Part shown: piece by piece, positions 6,265 through 21,200 of the stretch
Layout of the letters: the number at the start of each line of letters is the position of its first letter
Numbering within the stretch: the first letter of the stretch is position 1
Origin: Paucimonas sp.
GTDB taxonomy: Bacteria > Pseudomonadota > Gammaproteobacteria > Pseudomonadales > Pseudomonadaceae
Direction: 5' to 3'
Assembly: GCA_031253995.1 (NCBI GenBank)
Contig: JAIRVG010000045.1
Span: 1 to 64,000 of the forward strand
Length of the DNA: 64,000 nucleotides
Program-made: the position numbers and the translations under genes
Notes under the pieces: model-generated
Told to the model about the DNA's origin: nothing
Databases searched by the model: none
What the model saw: the letters and a program-made list of their open reading frames with translations, nothing else

Positions 6265-9200
6265 GTGGACAGAAGAACCGCCAAGAAGACCTTTACCGCC
6301 CGTTTCGCCCCATTGCCTCTCGCCATCAGCATGGCGGCAGCCGGGATGGTCTCCGGACTCCTGAGCCCCGAGGCATTGGCGAACTGTACGCAGGTCGGCG
6401 CCATCTACAGCTGTACAGGGGTCACCAACGGTAACCAGGCCTCGGCGGCCAACAACCTCACGTACAACATCCAGGCCGGTGCCAGCATTATCCCGCTGAT
6501 ACCCGCTATATCCGTGCTTCAGATGACGGGCACCGGAGCCACGGTGAACAACGCCGGGACCATTGATCCTTCGCTGTTCCTGGGTGGGCTGACACTGCTG
6601 ACCACCGGCGTGGAAATCAGCAACGCCGCCGGCAACACGGTCATGGTCCGCAACCTGGCAGGCGGCGTGATGAAGGGCTCGTCCCTGGCGCTTTCGCTTG
6701 TCCCGCTCACCAGCCTCAATGGCAATGCCGTAGTCGTTGCGAACGGCGCGGGTGGCACCACTACCTTCGAGAACAGCGGCACCATTTCCAGCAGCCTGAT
6801 CGGGGGGATATCGGTGCAGCTGGAAGATGTCCCGGTAGTGGTGCTGCGCGGCGGGGCGCGGAACATCGTGACCAACTCCGGCACCATTACCGGACGGCTC
6901 GCGTTGCAAAGCAGTATCTTGACCTCCGGCAACGTCTTCACCAACAACGGCATCATCAACGGTAGCGTCAACCTGGGCACTGGCGGCATGCCCAACAGCT
7001 TCTACGCCAGCACCGCTTCGCAAGTGAACAAGGGCAACGGCATCGCAATCTCGCTCGGTAGTATCGGCTCGATAGGCATCACCTACGCCGCTACCGGTTT
7101 CGTCGATGGCGGTACCCTGAACAACCCGAATGGCGGCGGCGCCGGCAACTTCCTGTATCTGCAACGCAACCCGGACATGAGCAAGTCCGATACCGGAACC
7201 ATCAACGCGACGAACTACGTCAACTTCAACAACCTGGTGGTCAACAGCGGCAACTGGACGATGACCAACCAGTTGTTCAAGCTCGGCACCACCAACCCGA
7301 GTGTCAGCCTGAATGGCGGCCTGTTGCGCGTCGATGGTACCGCGCTGTCGGGCGTCGCCTCGGTCAACGTCAACGGCGGCGGCCTGGGCAACATCCAGGG
7401 TACCAGCACGACCGTCAGCAACGACTTCAACCTGGTCGGCAACCTGACGGCGAACAGCGACCTGGGCCTGACCCTCAGCGGCGAGCTGAGCGGCGCTGGC
7501 ACCCTGATCAAGACCGGCACCGGCACCCTGACCCTCAGCGGGACCAACACCCTGACCAGCGGTACCACCCTGTCCGCCGGTACCCTGTCCCTGGGCAACG
7601 CCTCGGCCCTGGGTGCCAGCACCAACAAGCTGAGTGTGAATGGCGTCAGTACCCTGACCACCACCTCGGCGATGACATTTGCCAATGCCATCGACGTCAA
7701 CGCCCCCAACCTGACGGTCGAGAGCAATTCGACCCTGACCCTGAGCGGTGCGATCAACGGAACCGGCGCGCTGACCAAGACCGGCTCGTCCAACCTGACC
7801 CTGAGCGGCGCCAACAACTTCGGTGGCGGTCTCAACATCAACGCCGGCAAGCTGATCCTGGCCAATGCCGGGGCCGCCGGCGCGGGCACTATCACCGCGG
7901 GTATCGCCGGTGTCGAACTGGACACTTCCAGCGCCCAGACCCTGAACAACCTGGTCCAGCTAAACGGCAACCTGACCCTGACCGGCAACAATAACCTGAC
8001 CCTCAACGGGAAGATTTCCGGCAGCGGCGGCCTGATCAAGAACGGCACCAACACCCTGACCCTGACCGGCGCCAACGACTTCACCGGCAACTCGACCCTC
8101 GCCGGCGGCACCCTGGTATTGACCAACAACGCCGCCCTGGGCCTCGGCCAACTGACCCTGATCGCTAACTCCAGCCTGCTGGCCGACGGCCTCAACGTCG
8201 GCAACGCCATCAACCTGGGCTCCCGTGCCCTGACCCTGACCAACACCGCTGCCACTACGCTCAGCGGTGCGCTCGCCGGCACCGGTCAAGTGATCAAGAG
8301 CGGAACCGGCGACCTGACCCTGAGCGGCAACAGCGGCTTCGCCGGGGTCGTGCAGTTGACCAACGGCAAGCTGATCATCGGCAGCAACTCCGCGCTGGGT
8401 ATCGGCAGCCTGGCGGCGGGCGCCAACACCGTTCTCGACAGCGACGCTGCGCGCACCCTCGCCGTCAATGCGATCAACATTACCGGCAACCTGACCATCG
8501 CCGGCAGCAACGACCTGGCGCTGAACGGCCAGATCGCCGGCAACGGCACCCTGACCAAGAACGGCTCGGCGAGCCTGACACTGGGCGGGGCCAACACCAC
8601 CATCGGCAACACCTTGCTCAACGCCGGCACCCTGATCCTCGGTTCCCCCACGGCGCTGGGCAACCCCAACAACCTGCTGGTCGCCAGTGCCGGCACCACG
8701 CTGGATGCCAACACCGCGGTCTCCATCGCCAACGGCGTCACCCTGGGCGCCGGCGGCAACCTGACCATCGGCGGCACCTCCGCCCTGGGCATCAACGGCA
8801 TCATCAGCGGCGCTACAGGCGCGGGCCTGGTCAAGAACGGCACCGCCGACCTGATCCTCAACGGCAACAACACCTACACCGGCGATACCCTGCTCAATGC
8901 CGGTCGCCTGGTCGTCGGCCACGCCAACGCGCTGGGGCAGGGCACCCTGATTGCCGCAGCCGGCAGCACCCTGGACTCCAACGCGTCGATCACCCTGGGC
9001 AATGCCATCAACCTCAATGGCGCCGTCAACGTCGGCGGGACCTCCAACCTGACCCTCAGCGGCCTGATCAGCGGCGGCACCCTGGTCAAGGTCGGCGGGA
9101 CCAACCTGACCCTGACCGGCGTCAACACCTACAGCAACACCACCCTGCTCGGCGGCGCCCTGACCCTGACCAACGCCGGCGCCATCGGTGACGGCGATAT

Positions 9201-12200
9201 CACCGTTGGTGGTTCCTCGACCCTGGCGGGTACCGGTGCGCTGACGCTGGCCAACAAGATCCACCTGAATTCCGTCCTGAACCTGCCGGTCGGCAGCAAT
9301 GCCCTGACCCTCGACGGCGTCATCGACGGCGCCGGCACCCTGAACAAGACCGGCACCGGCACCCTGACCCTGAATGGCGTCAACACCTACAACGGCGGCA
9401 CAGCGCTGGCAGCCGGCACCTTGCTGCTGGGCAATGCCAGCGCCATCGGCACCGGCACCCTGAGCACCGGGGCAGGGGCGACCCTCGATACCGCCAGCGC
9501 AATGACCCTCGGCAACGCCGTGAGCGTCAACAACGGCCAACTGAACCTGGCCGGCAACAACGCCCTGACCCTCACCGGCAACATCAGCGGTAACGGCGGC
9601 CTGAACAAGAACGGTGCCGGCGCCCTGACCCTGAGTGGCACCGGCAGTAGCTACTCCGGGCCGACCAACCTGAACACCGGCACCCTGATCGTCGGCAGCA
9701 ACGCCGCCCTTGGCGCCAGCGTGCTGAACGCCGCCAACGGCACCGTGCTGGATGCCATCGGCGGCGCGAACCTGAGCAACAACGTCAACCTGGCGGGCAA
9801 CCTCGGTATCGGCGGCCTCGCCGACCTCGGCCTCAGCGGCGCGATCAGCGGCAGCGGCAGCCTGACCAAGAACGGCAGCGCCGTCCTCGGCCTGAGTGGC
9901 GTCAACACCTTCCAGGGTGGCGTCGTACTCAATTCCGGCGGCCTGGTGGTGGGCAGCAATACCGCCCTGGGCCTCGGTGCCCTGACCGTTGCGGGCACGT
10001 CGATACTCGACAGCAGTGCCTCGGCCATCCTCGCCAACCAGGTCGTCCTCAACAGCAGCCTGACCATCGGCGGCAGCAACAACCTGGGCCTGACCGGCGC
10101 CATCAGCGGTAGCGGCAACCTGACCAAGAGCGGTGCGGGCAACCTGCTGCTCAGCGGCGCCAACAGCGGTTTCACCGGTAACATCGCGCTGAATGCCGGT
10201 CGTATCGTGGTCGGCAACTCCAACGCCCTGGGCTCGGGCACCGTGACGGCTGCAGACGGCACCGCGCTCGATGCCGCCGGCGCGGTCACCCTGGCCAACG
10301 GGATTGCCGTCAATGGCGCGCTGTCGCTCGGTGGTACCGGTAATCTCGGCCTGACCGGACCGATCACCAACGGATCCAGCACCGGCAGCCTGGTCAAGAC
10401 CGGCAACACCACCCTGACCCTGTCCGGCGCCAACACCTACACCGGCGGCACCACGCTCAACGCCGGCACCCTGAACATCGGCAGCGCTACCGCCATCGGC
10501 AGTGGCGACCTGACCATTGGCGGCGCCGCCAACCTGACCACCACCGGCGCCCAGATCCTCGCCAACGCCGCGCACCTGAACGCCGACCTGACCCTGCCTG
10601 GCAGCGCCAACCTGACCCTCAACGGCGTGCTCGACGGCATCGGTGGCCTGATCAAGACCGGTACCGGCACCGTTACGCTGAACGGCGCCAACACCTACAG
10701 CGGCGCGACCCTGCTGTCCGGCGGTACCCTGGTGGCAGGTACCAACACCGCCTTCGGCAGCGGCACCCTGATCGCTGGCGCCGGCGCTTCGCTGGATGCC
10801 AACAAGGCCGTGAGCCTGGCCAACGCTGTCACCCTGACCGGCAACGTCAACGTCCTGGGCAGCAACAACCTGGCCCTGACCGGCGATATCGCCGGCACCG
10901 GTGGCCTGACCAAGACCGGCAGCGCCAAGCTGACCCTGTCCGGCAACAACACCTTCGCCGGCCCGGTCAACCTCAGCGGCGGTACCCTGAGCCTGGGCAG
11001 CAACAGCGCCCTGGGCCTCGGTGCGCTGAATGCCAGCGGCAACGCGATCCTCCAGGCCGCCACCGCCGTCAGCGTCAACAACCAGATCAACCTGAATGGC
11101 GGCCTGATCCTGGGCGGCAGCGCCGACCTGTCCCTCAACGGCCTGGTCACCGGCAACGGTGGCCTGACCAAGCAGGGCACCTCGATCGTCACCCTGAACA
11201 GCGCCAACACCTACACCGGTGGCACCACCCTGGCCAGCGGCACCCTGATGCTCGGCAACAGCCTGGCACTGGGCAACGGCGCGGTGACCGTCACCGGTCC
11301 TGGCACCCTGGACAGCCTCACCGCGATCAACCTGGGCAACGCCATCAACCTGAGCGGCGCCCTGAGCATGGGCGGTAGCGCCGACCAGACCCTCAGCGGC
11401 GTGATCAGCGGTGCCGGCAGCCTGACCGCCAACGGCCAGGGCAACCTGACCCTCACCGGGGTCAACACCTACACCGGCGGTACCACCCTCAGCGCCGGGA
11501 CCCTGACCCTCGGCAATGCCGGTGCCATGAGCACCGGTCGCCTGAGCGTGACCGGCGCGTCGAGCCTGAACACCAACTCGGCATTCGCCCTGGCCAACGC
11601 CATCACCCTCGGCGCCAACCTCAACCTCATCGGCCACAGCGACCTGACCCTCAATGGCGTCATCGACGGCGCTGCCGGCCTGACCAAGAGCGGTGCGGGC
11701 AACCTGACCCTGAACGGCGTCAACACCTATGTCGGCGGCACCACGCTGGCGGGCGGTACCCTGACCGTCGGCAATGGCAGCGCCCTGGGCAACGGCGCCC
11801 TGAACGTCACCGGCGCGGCAACCCTGAACAACAGCAGCAAGCTGACCCTGGGCAACGCCATCACCCTTGGCGCCGACCTTACCCTGGGCAGCAACTTCGT
11901 TCCGGGTGATTTAGACAGGAACGCCCTGACCCTTGCCGGCGTGATCGATGGCAGCGGCGGCCTGACCAAGACCGGCACCGCCGACCTGATCCTCAGCGGC
12001 GCGAATACCTTCACCGGCGCGGTCAATGTCCTGGCCGGCACCCTGAGCACCCTCAACACCGGCTCCCTGGGCAATGCCTCGACCGTCAACGTCGCCACCG
12101 GCGCACTGCTCAACCTTGGCGCCAGTTCCAGCGTCGGCACCCTGGCCGGCGGCGGTTCGATCGCCCTGGGCAACAGCACCAGCCTGAGCGTCGGCAGCGG

Positions 12201-15200
12201 CAACCTGAGCGGCCTGTTCAGCGGTGTGATCTCCGGCGACGGTGGCCTGGTCAAGACCGGCAGCGGCAGCCTGCAACTGGGCGGCAGCAACACCTACACC
12301 GGCAACACCCAGGTCAACGGCGGCACGCTGAATATCAGCGGCGCCCTGGCCGGCGGCCAGGTCCAGGTGAACACCGGCGCGACCCTGACCGGCAGCGGCT
12401 CCATCGCCGGCCCGGTGAACATCGCCGACGGCGGTCACCTGGCGCTGAACAGCGGTACGAAGCTCAGCACCGGTTCGCTGATCCTCAACGGCAACTCGAA
12501 CCTCGACGTCGGCCTCGGCTCGCCGTCCACCGGCGGCAATGCGCTGCTCGCCGTGGGCGGCAACCTGACCCTCGACGGCAACCTGAATGTCAGCGATATC
12601 GGCGGCTTCGGCGCCGGTATCTACCGCCTGATCGACTACACCGGCACCCTCACCGACAACGGCCTGGTGATCGGCACCGTGCCGGGCGGCGTCCTGCCGG
12701 GCGATCTGCAACTGCAGACCGCGATCGGCGCGCAGGTCAACCTGCTGGTTGGCGGCGCCAATGGCAGCGTGCTGTTCTGGGATGGCAGCAACACCGTCAG
12801 CGATGGCGTGATCCAGGGCGGCAGCGGCGTCTGGGATGCCACCAGCACCAACTGGACCACGGTCAACGGCACCGGCAACCGCGACTGGAGCAGCAACTTC
12901 GCCGTGTTCCAGACCCCGGCTGGCAGCGTCACCGTCAACGGCACCCAGGCGATCACCGGTCTGCAATTCACCGTCGACGGCTACGTGCTCGATGGCCCTG
13001 GCGCCCTGCAACTGGTCAACAACGGCAATGGCACCGCGACCTTCCGCGTCGACCCGAATGCCACCGCGACCCTCAACCTCGGCCTGACTGGTGCCGGCAC
13101 CCTGAACAAGGCTGACAGCGGCACCCTGGTCCTCAACGGCGCCAACAGCTACACCGGCGGTACCGTCCTCAATGGCGGCACCCTGGTGTTCGGCAACAAC
13201 TCGGCGCTGGGCAACGGCACCCTGGTCACCGCGGCCAACACCACCCTGGACAGCAACACCGCGGTCACCCTGGCCAACAACATCGGCACCTTCGGCGCCC
13301 TCAACCTGACCGGCAGCAATGCCCTGACCCTCAACGGCCTGGTCACCGGCGGCGGCAGCCTGGTCAAGAACGGCACCGGCACCCTGACCCTGAATGGTGC
13401 CAACGCCTATATCGGCGGTACCACCATCAACAGCGGCGCGCTGGTCCTGGGCAACGACAGCGCCCTCGGCGCGGGTGCCTTGCATGTGGCAGGCACCGGC
13501 ATCACCCTCGATAACTCTCCGGCACTGTCCCTGGCCAACGCCATCGACCTGGGCAACAGCCTGACCCTGCTGGGCACCAGCGACCTCGCCTTCAACGGCG
13601 TGGTCAGTGGCGCCGGTGGCCTGGTCAAGAATGGCCTGGGCAACCTGACCCTGGGCGGCCTCAACACCTACTCCGGTGGCACCACCCTGGCAGCCGGCGG
13701 CCTGACCGTCACCAATGGCGCGGCACTGGGTAGCGGCGCACTGAACGTCACCGGCGTTTCCAGCCTGAACAACTCGGGCGCGGTGACCCTGGGCAACAAC
13801 GTCAACCTCGGCGCCGACCTGAGCCTGCCAGGCAACGCCAGCCTGACCCTGAACGGCCTGGTCGCCGGTACTGGCGGCCTGAACAAGACCGGCTCCGGCA
13901 CGCTCACCCTCAACGGTGCCAATACCTACGGCGGCGCTACCAGCCTTGCCGGCGGCACCCTGGTGGTCGGCAACAACACCGCGCTGGGCACCAGTCACCT
14001 GACCGCCGCGGACGGCACCGCGCTCGACAGCAACGCCGCGCTCGGCCTGGCCAATGGCCTCACCCTGCTGGGCGGCCTGAACGTCATCGGCAGCAACAAC
14101 CTGACCCTGAGCGGTGTCATCGATGGCGCAGGCGGCCTGACCAAGAACGGCGCCGGTGTCCTGACCCTGACCGGCAACAACGGCAACACCGGCGACACCA
14201 CCCTGAACGGCGGCACCCTGGTGGTCGGCAGCGACACCGCGCTGGGCGCCGGCGCCCTGAACACCGCCGATGGCGTGACCTTCGGCACCCTGGGCAACAC
14301 CTCGCTGGGCAACGCGTTTAACCTGGGCGGCAACCTGAACCTGATCGGCAACGCCGACCTGACCCTGCTCGGCCTGGTCAGTGGTGCAGGCGGCCTGACC
14401 AAGAACGGCAACGGCAACCTGACCCTGCTCGGCGTCAACACCTACACCGGCCCGACCAACCTGAACGGCGGCACCCTGACCGTCGGCAACGATGCCGCCA
14501 TCGGCACTGGCGCCCTGAATGTCGGCGCCGCCTCCAACCTGGCCGGCACCAGCACCTTCAGCCTGGCCAACGCCATCAACCTCGGTGCGCTGCTGACCCT
14601 CGCTGACAACAACGACATCACCCTGAACGGCAGCGTGGCCGGTACCGGCGCACTGCTGAAAAGCGGCGCGGGCACCCTGACCCTGAATGGCGCCAACAGC
14701 TACAGCGGTGGCACCACCCTGGCCAATGGCAGCCTGCAGGTAGGCCACAACAACGCGCTGGGCAGTGGCGCGCTGAACATCACCGGGGCGGGGACCTTCC
14801 TCGACGCGGCGAACAACACCGGCCTGGCCATCGCCAACGCCATCGCCCTGGGTGGGAACACCCTGACCTTCACCGGCACCTACGGGCTTGCTGTGAATGG
14901 CAACATCACCGGCACCGGCAGCCTGCTCAAGAGCGGCCTGGCCTCGCTGACCCTGGGTGGCAACAACACCTTCAGCGGCGGCGTGCGCCTGAACGGCGGC
15001 ACCCTGATCCTGGCCTCGGCCACCGGCCTGGGCAGTGGCGCCCTGACCGTAGCGGGCGGTTTCCTCGATAACACCGTCAGCGCCAGCCTGAACAACGCCG
15101 TGCACCTGCTCGGCACCCTGACCCTGACCGGTGCCCAGAGCCTGGCGCTCAACGGTGTGATCGACGGCAGCGCCAACCTGGCCAAGACCGGCGTCGGCAA

Positions 15201-18200
15201 CCTGCTCCTGACCGGCAACAACACCTACACCGGCAATACCTTCCTGCTCGGCGGCACCACCACCGTCGGCAGCAATACCGCCTTCGGTACCGGCAACATC
15301 ACCACCGGCAGTGCTGGCCTGGACAGCTCCACCGCGGTGGCCCTGGCCAACAACTTCAGCGTGCTCGGTACCCTGGTCATCGGCGGTACCTCCGACCTGA
15401 CCCTGAACGGCGCGCTGACTGGCGCAGGCGGCAGCCTGATCAAGAACGGCGCGGGTACCCTGACCCTGAACGGCAGCAACAACTTCGCCGCCGGCGTCAC
15501 GCTCAATGCCGGTACCCTGGCCGTCGGCCAGAATGGCTCGCTGGGCTCCGGCAACCTGACCGTCGCAGGCTCGTCCACCCTGGTGGCGGCCAACAACGGC
15601 GTGGCCCTGACCAACGGCATCCAGACCGACAGCCGCCTGACCGTCGGTGGCGCCAACAACCTGACCCTGAACAGTGTCATCAGCGGTAACGGCAGCCTGA
15701 TCAAGACCGGTACCAGCACCCTGACCCTGAACGGCGCCAACACCTACAACAACGGCACCACCCTCAATGGTGGCGTCGTGGTGGCCGGCAACGACAGCGC
15801 CTTCGGTACCGGTTCGGTGGTTGCCAACGCCGGCAACACCGCAACCGTCGTACGCAACACCGTGACGCGCAAACTCAGCAACACCTTCGTGGTCGACGGC
15901 AACCTGACCCTGGATACCCCGGCCGAGCTCCAGTTCCTGGGCGCGCTCAATGGCAGCGGCACCCTGACCAAGACCGGCAGCAACGAAGTGCTGCTGATCT
16001 CCGCCGGCAACTTCAACGGTGACATCGATGTACTGGCCGGCTACGTCACCGCAGTCGTCACCAATGCCCTGGGCGACCTGAGGTCCGCCAGCCTGGCGGC
16101 AGGTTCCGGGCTGACCGTCGATGGCAATATCAACATCGGCAGCCTGACCGGCCAAGGCGTCATGCGCATCACCAACGGCAATGTCAGCGTCGGTGGCAAC
16201 AACCTCGATAGCGTGTTCGCCGGTACGGTGACCCAAAGCGGCGGCTTGACCAAGGTCGGCGCCGGGGTGCTGGAACTGACCGGCACCAGCGACAACACCG
16301 GGGTCAACACCGTCAGCGCCGGTACCTTGAAAGTCACCGGCAGCCTGGGTGGTGGTGGCGGCCTGAACGTCGACCCCGGTGCAACCCTGACCGGTAGTGG
16401 CAGCATCGACGGCACCACCACCATCGCCGACGGCGCCACCCTGGTGGGCTACAGCGGCCAGAAGCTGACCTTCGACAACCTGGTGCTCTCGCAGGCCAGC
16501 AACGTCGACTTCAACCTGGGCTCGTTGACCACCAGCGCCGATGCGCTGTTCAACGTGAACAGCGACCTGACCATGGCGGGCACCTTCAACATCGCCGACT
16601 TCGGTGGCCTGGGCAACGGCGTCTATCGCCTGTTCGACTACAGCGGCAGCCTGATCGACAACGGCATGACCTTCGGCAATCTGCCCACTGGTGTGACTTA
16701 CAGCGATCTGACCCTGCTCACTGGCACGAGTAGCCAGGTCAACCTGATGGTGGGCTCCCCGAACCTGGTCATCCAGTTCTGGGATGGTGTCGATACCACC
16801 AGCAACGGCCTGGTCGAAGGCGGCAGTGGCGTGTGGGACAACACCACCCAAAACTGGGCCGAGTACGACGGCTTCAACAACTTCGCCTGGCAGGGCCAGT
16901 TCGCGGTGTTCCAGGGCGCGACCGGCACCGTCACCGTGGATGGCCAGCAGAACATCAACGGCATGCAGTTCATGACCGATGGCTACCAGTTGATCGCCGG
17001 GACCAACGGCTCGCTGAACACCAGCAACCGTAACGGCTCCAACTTCGCCGTGCGGGTGGACAATGGCGTCACTGCCACCCTGGACCTGCCGCTCGAAGGC
17101 GACGGCATCCTGACCAAGCTGGACGTCGGTACCCTGGTGCTCAACGGCGTCAACAGCTACACCGGCGGCACCGCGCTGAACGGCGGCACCCTGGTGCTCG
17201 GCAATGACAGCGCCCTGGGTTCCGCTGGCCTGACCACTGCAGCCGGCACCACGCTGGACAGCAACCAGGCCGTGTCGATCCTCAACGACGTCGTCGTGAA
17301 CGGTGCGCTCACCCTGGCCGGCAGCAATGACCTGACCCTCAACGGCGTGGTCGACGGCAACGGTAGCCTGCTCAAGAACGGCAACGGCTTCCTGACCCTG
17401 AACAACGTCAACACCTTCCAGGGTGGTCTGAAGCTGAACGCCGGTCGCCTGATCCTGGGCGCCAACGGAGCACTGGGCGCTGGCGCCCTGACCGCTGCCA
17501 ACGGCACCTCGCTGGACAACTCCAGCGCGCTGACCCTGGCCAACACCGTCAACCTGGCCGGCAACCTGCTGCTCGTCGGCAACAACGACCTGACCCTGAA
17601 CGGTCCGGTCAACGGCGTCGGTAGCCTCACCAAACAAGGCATCAGCACCCTGACGCTGAACGCCGTCAACGCCTTCACCGGCGGCATGAACCTGGCGGCC
17701 GGCAAGCTGAGACTGGGCAGTGCCGCCGCGCTGGGCAGCGGCGCCCTGACCGTGAGTGGTGCGTCCGAGCTGGATACCAGCAGCGCCATGACCCTGGCCA
17801 ACAACATGCTGCTGAACGCCGTCCTGACCCTCGACGGTACTACCGACCTGAGCCTCGACGGCGCGATCTCCGGCGGCGGTGGCCTGATCAAGAACGGTCT
17901 GGGCAACCTGACCCTGACCGGCGCCAACAGCTTCGCCAACGGCCTGACCCTGAACAGCGGCAACCTGACCCTGGGCAATGCGGGTGCGCTGGGCACTGGC
18001 CAACTGCGTGTTACCAGCAACTCGCTGCTGAGCAACACCAGCGCCATGGTCCTGGGCAACGACGTCGATATCAGCGGCACCCTGGCGGTCGCCGGCAACC
18101 GCGACCTGACCCTGAACGGCGTACTCAGCGGCGTCGGCACCCTGGACAAGAACGGCCTGGCGACCCTGACCCTGGGCGGCAACAACACCTTCACCGGTAT

Positions 18201-21200
18201 CTTCAACGTCCTGGCCGGTACCCTGAGGACCACCAGCAGCGGCGCCCTGGGCAACCCGACGCAGCTCAATGTCAGCAGCGGTGCCAACCTCGACCTGGGC
18301 GGCAACCTGGCGCTGACCAACCTGACGGGCAGCGGTGGCGTGGAAGTCGACAGCGGCGTCACCCTGGCGGTTGTCGGCGGCACCTTCGACGGTGGACTGA
18401 GCGGTACCGGCAACCTGAACAAGGTCGGTACCAGCACCCTGACCCTGACCGGCACCAACAGCATCACCGGTGCTACCACCGTCAGCGGCGGCAACCTGGT
18501 GGTTGATGGCAGCCTGGCGAGCAACACCGTCAGCGTCGGCGCCAACACCGGCCTGTCCGGTACCGGCGACCTCGCCGGCGCCGTCACCGTGGCCAACGGC
18601 GGCAACCTGAACCTGCAAACCGGCAACACCCTGAACGTGGGTTCGCTGGTGCTGGATAGTGGCTCCAACCTCAATGCCAACCTGGGCGTCGCGGTATCGG
18701 GCGATCCGTCGCTGCTGAACGTGGCCGGCGACCTGACCCTGGACGGCAGCCTCAATGTCTCCAACGGCGGCGGTTTCGGCCGCGGTGTCTATCGCCTGGC
18801 CTACTACGCCGGCAACCTGGTCAACAACGGCCTGGCCATCAACTCCCTGCCGGGCACTGTCGACCCAGGCAACGTCGTGTTGCAGACCTCGGTCAGCAAC
18901 CAGGTCAACCTGGTGGTGGGTGGTACCGACACCGTCTTGTTCTGGGACGGCAACCAGACCTCGGGCAACGGCTCCGTGGAAGGTGGCTTCGGTGTCTGGG
19001 ATAGCACCAACACCAACTGGACCAACTCCGACGGCAGCATCAACCAGGCCTGGAATAACACCTTCGCCGTGTTCCAGGGCACTGGTGGCACCATCACCGT
19101 CAACGGCTCGCACGCCATCACCGGCCTGCAGTTCATGGACAACGGCTACACCCTCAACGGTGGTATCGGTGGCGAGTTGCTCCTTGGCACCAGCACCGAC
19201 ATCCTGCGGGTCGATACCGGCGTCACCGGGACCCTGGGCCTGGCGGTCAATGGCACCGGGACCCTGAACAAAGAGGGCAACGGCACCCTGGTGCTCAACG
19301 GCGCCAACGGCTACACCGGCGGTACCGTCCTCAACGGCGGCGCCATCGTGGTGGGCAACGACGGCGCACTGGGCACCGGCGACCTGACCGCAGCAGCCGG
19401 CACCACCCTGGACAGCAACAGCGCGGTCACCCTGGCCAACAACGCCGTGCTCAACGGCGGCCTGACCGTCGCTGGCAGCAATGCCCTGACCCTGGATGGC
19501 GTGGTCAGCGGTGCCGGCAGCCTGACCAAGGCCGGCAACGCCAACCTGACCCTGAACGGCGTCAACACCTACACCGGCGGCACCGTGCTCAACGGCGGCA
19601 GCGTGACCCTGGGCAACAACGGCGCCCTGAGCAGCGGCACGGTCAGCGTCACTGGCGCCTCGCTGCTGGACAGCACCGGCGCACTGCAACTGGCCAACGC
19701 CCTCAACCTGACCTCGCAACTGACCCTGGCCGGCAGCCAGGACACCACCCTGAGCGGTGTCATCTCCGGCACCGGCAGCCTGGTCAAGAACGGCAACGGT
19801 TCGCTGCTGCTGAGCGGCGCCAACACCTACAGCGGCGGCACCACCATCAACGCGGGCAGCGTCACCGGTGATACCACCAGCCTGCAGGGCGCCATCCTCA
19901 ACAACGGCGCGCTGACCTTCGCGCAGAACGCCGACGGCACCTACAGCGGCGCCCTGACCGGCGCGGGCACCCTGACCAAGGCCGGCACCGGCCAACTGCT
20001 GCTCACCGGCAACAGCGGCTTCACCGGCAACACCCTGGTCAGCTCGGGCAGCCTGGTCAACAACGGCACCCTGGCCAGCGCCAACGTGCAGGTCGCCAGC
20101 GGCGCCAGCCTCGGTGGCAGCGGCACCTACAGCGGTACCGTGACCATCGCCGACGGCGCCAACCTGAACGCCGGCACCGCGACCGCACCGCTGAGCGTGG
20201 GCAACCTCAACCTGTCTTCGAGCAGCAACCTGAACTTCGCCCTCGGCGCGCCAGGCGGTTCCACCACCGTGGTTTCGGTGGCGGGCAACCTGGTTCTGGA
20301 TGGCACGCTGAACATCAGCAATGCCGGCGGCTTCGGTCTGGGCGTGTACCAACTGTTCACCTACGGCGGCAGCGTTACCGACAACGGGCTGATCTACGGC
20401 AGCCTGCCGGGCACCACCCTGCCGGCGGACCTGACGCTGCAGACCGCCATTGCCAACCAGATCAACCTGGTCGTGGGCAGCGACACCGCCCTGCAGTTCT
20501 GGAACGGCAGCAAGACGACCGCCGACGGCACCATCAGCGGTGGCAGCGGCGTCTGGAACGCGAGCAGCACCAACTGGACCAACACCACCGGTGTAGTCAG
20601 CAATGCCTGGGACAACCAGTTCGCCGTCTTCGGCGGCCCGGCCCCGGCGGTGGGCACCCAGTACTCGGTCACCGTGGAAGGCCAGCAGACCTTCACCGGC
20701 ATGCAGTTCCTGACCGATGGCTATGTCCTGGGCGCAGGTACGGGCGGAGCCTTGGCGGCCAGCGGCAGCCAGGCAGCGATTCGTGTCGGTACCGGCACCG
20801 CGACCATAGCGGCGCCGCTGGTGGGCACCGGTGGTATCGAGAAGCTGGATGCCGGCACCCTGGTGCTGACCGGCGCCAACACCTACACCGGTGGTACCAC
20901 CGTCAGCGGCGGTACGCTGCAGGGCAACACCACCAGCCTGCAAGGCAACATCACCAACAACGCCAACCTGGTCTTCGCCCAGGCTACCAGCGGCCAGTTC
21001 AGCGGCATCCTCAGCGGCAACGGCACCATCAGCAAGCAAGGCTCCGGTGACCTGCTGATCGTTGGCAGCCAGCCGTTCAACGGCGCCTTCAACGTCGACG
21101 AGGGCAGCGTGGTGGTCGGCAACGCGGCCAACCCGGGCACCGTGTTCGGCGCCCAGGTCACTGTCGGCAGCAATGGCGTGCTGGCTGGTACCGGCAACGT

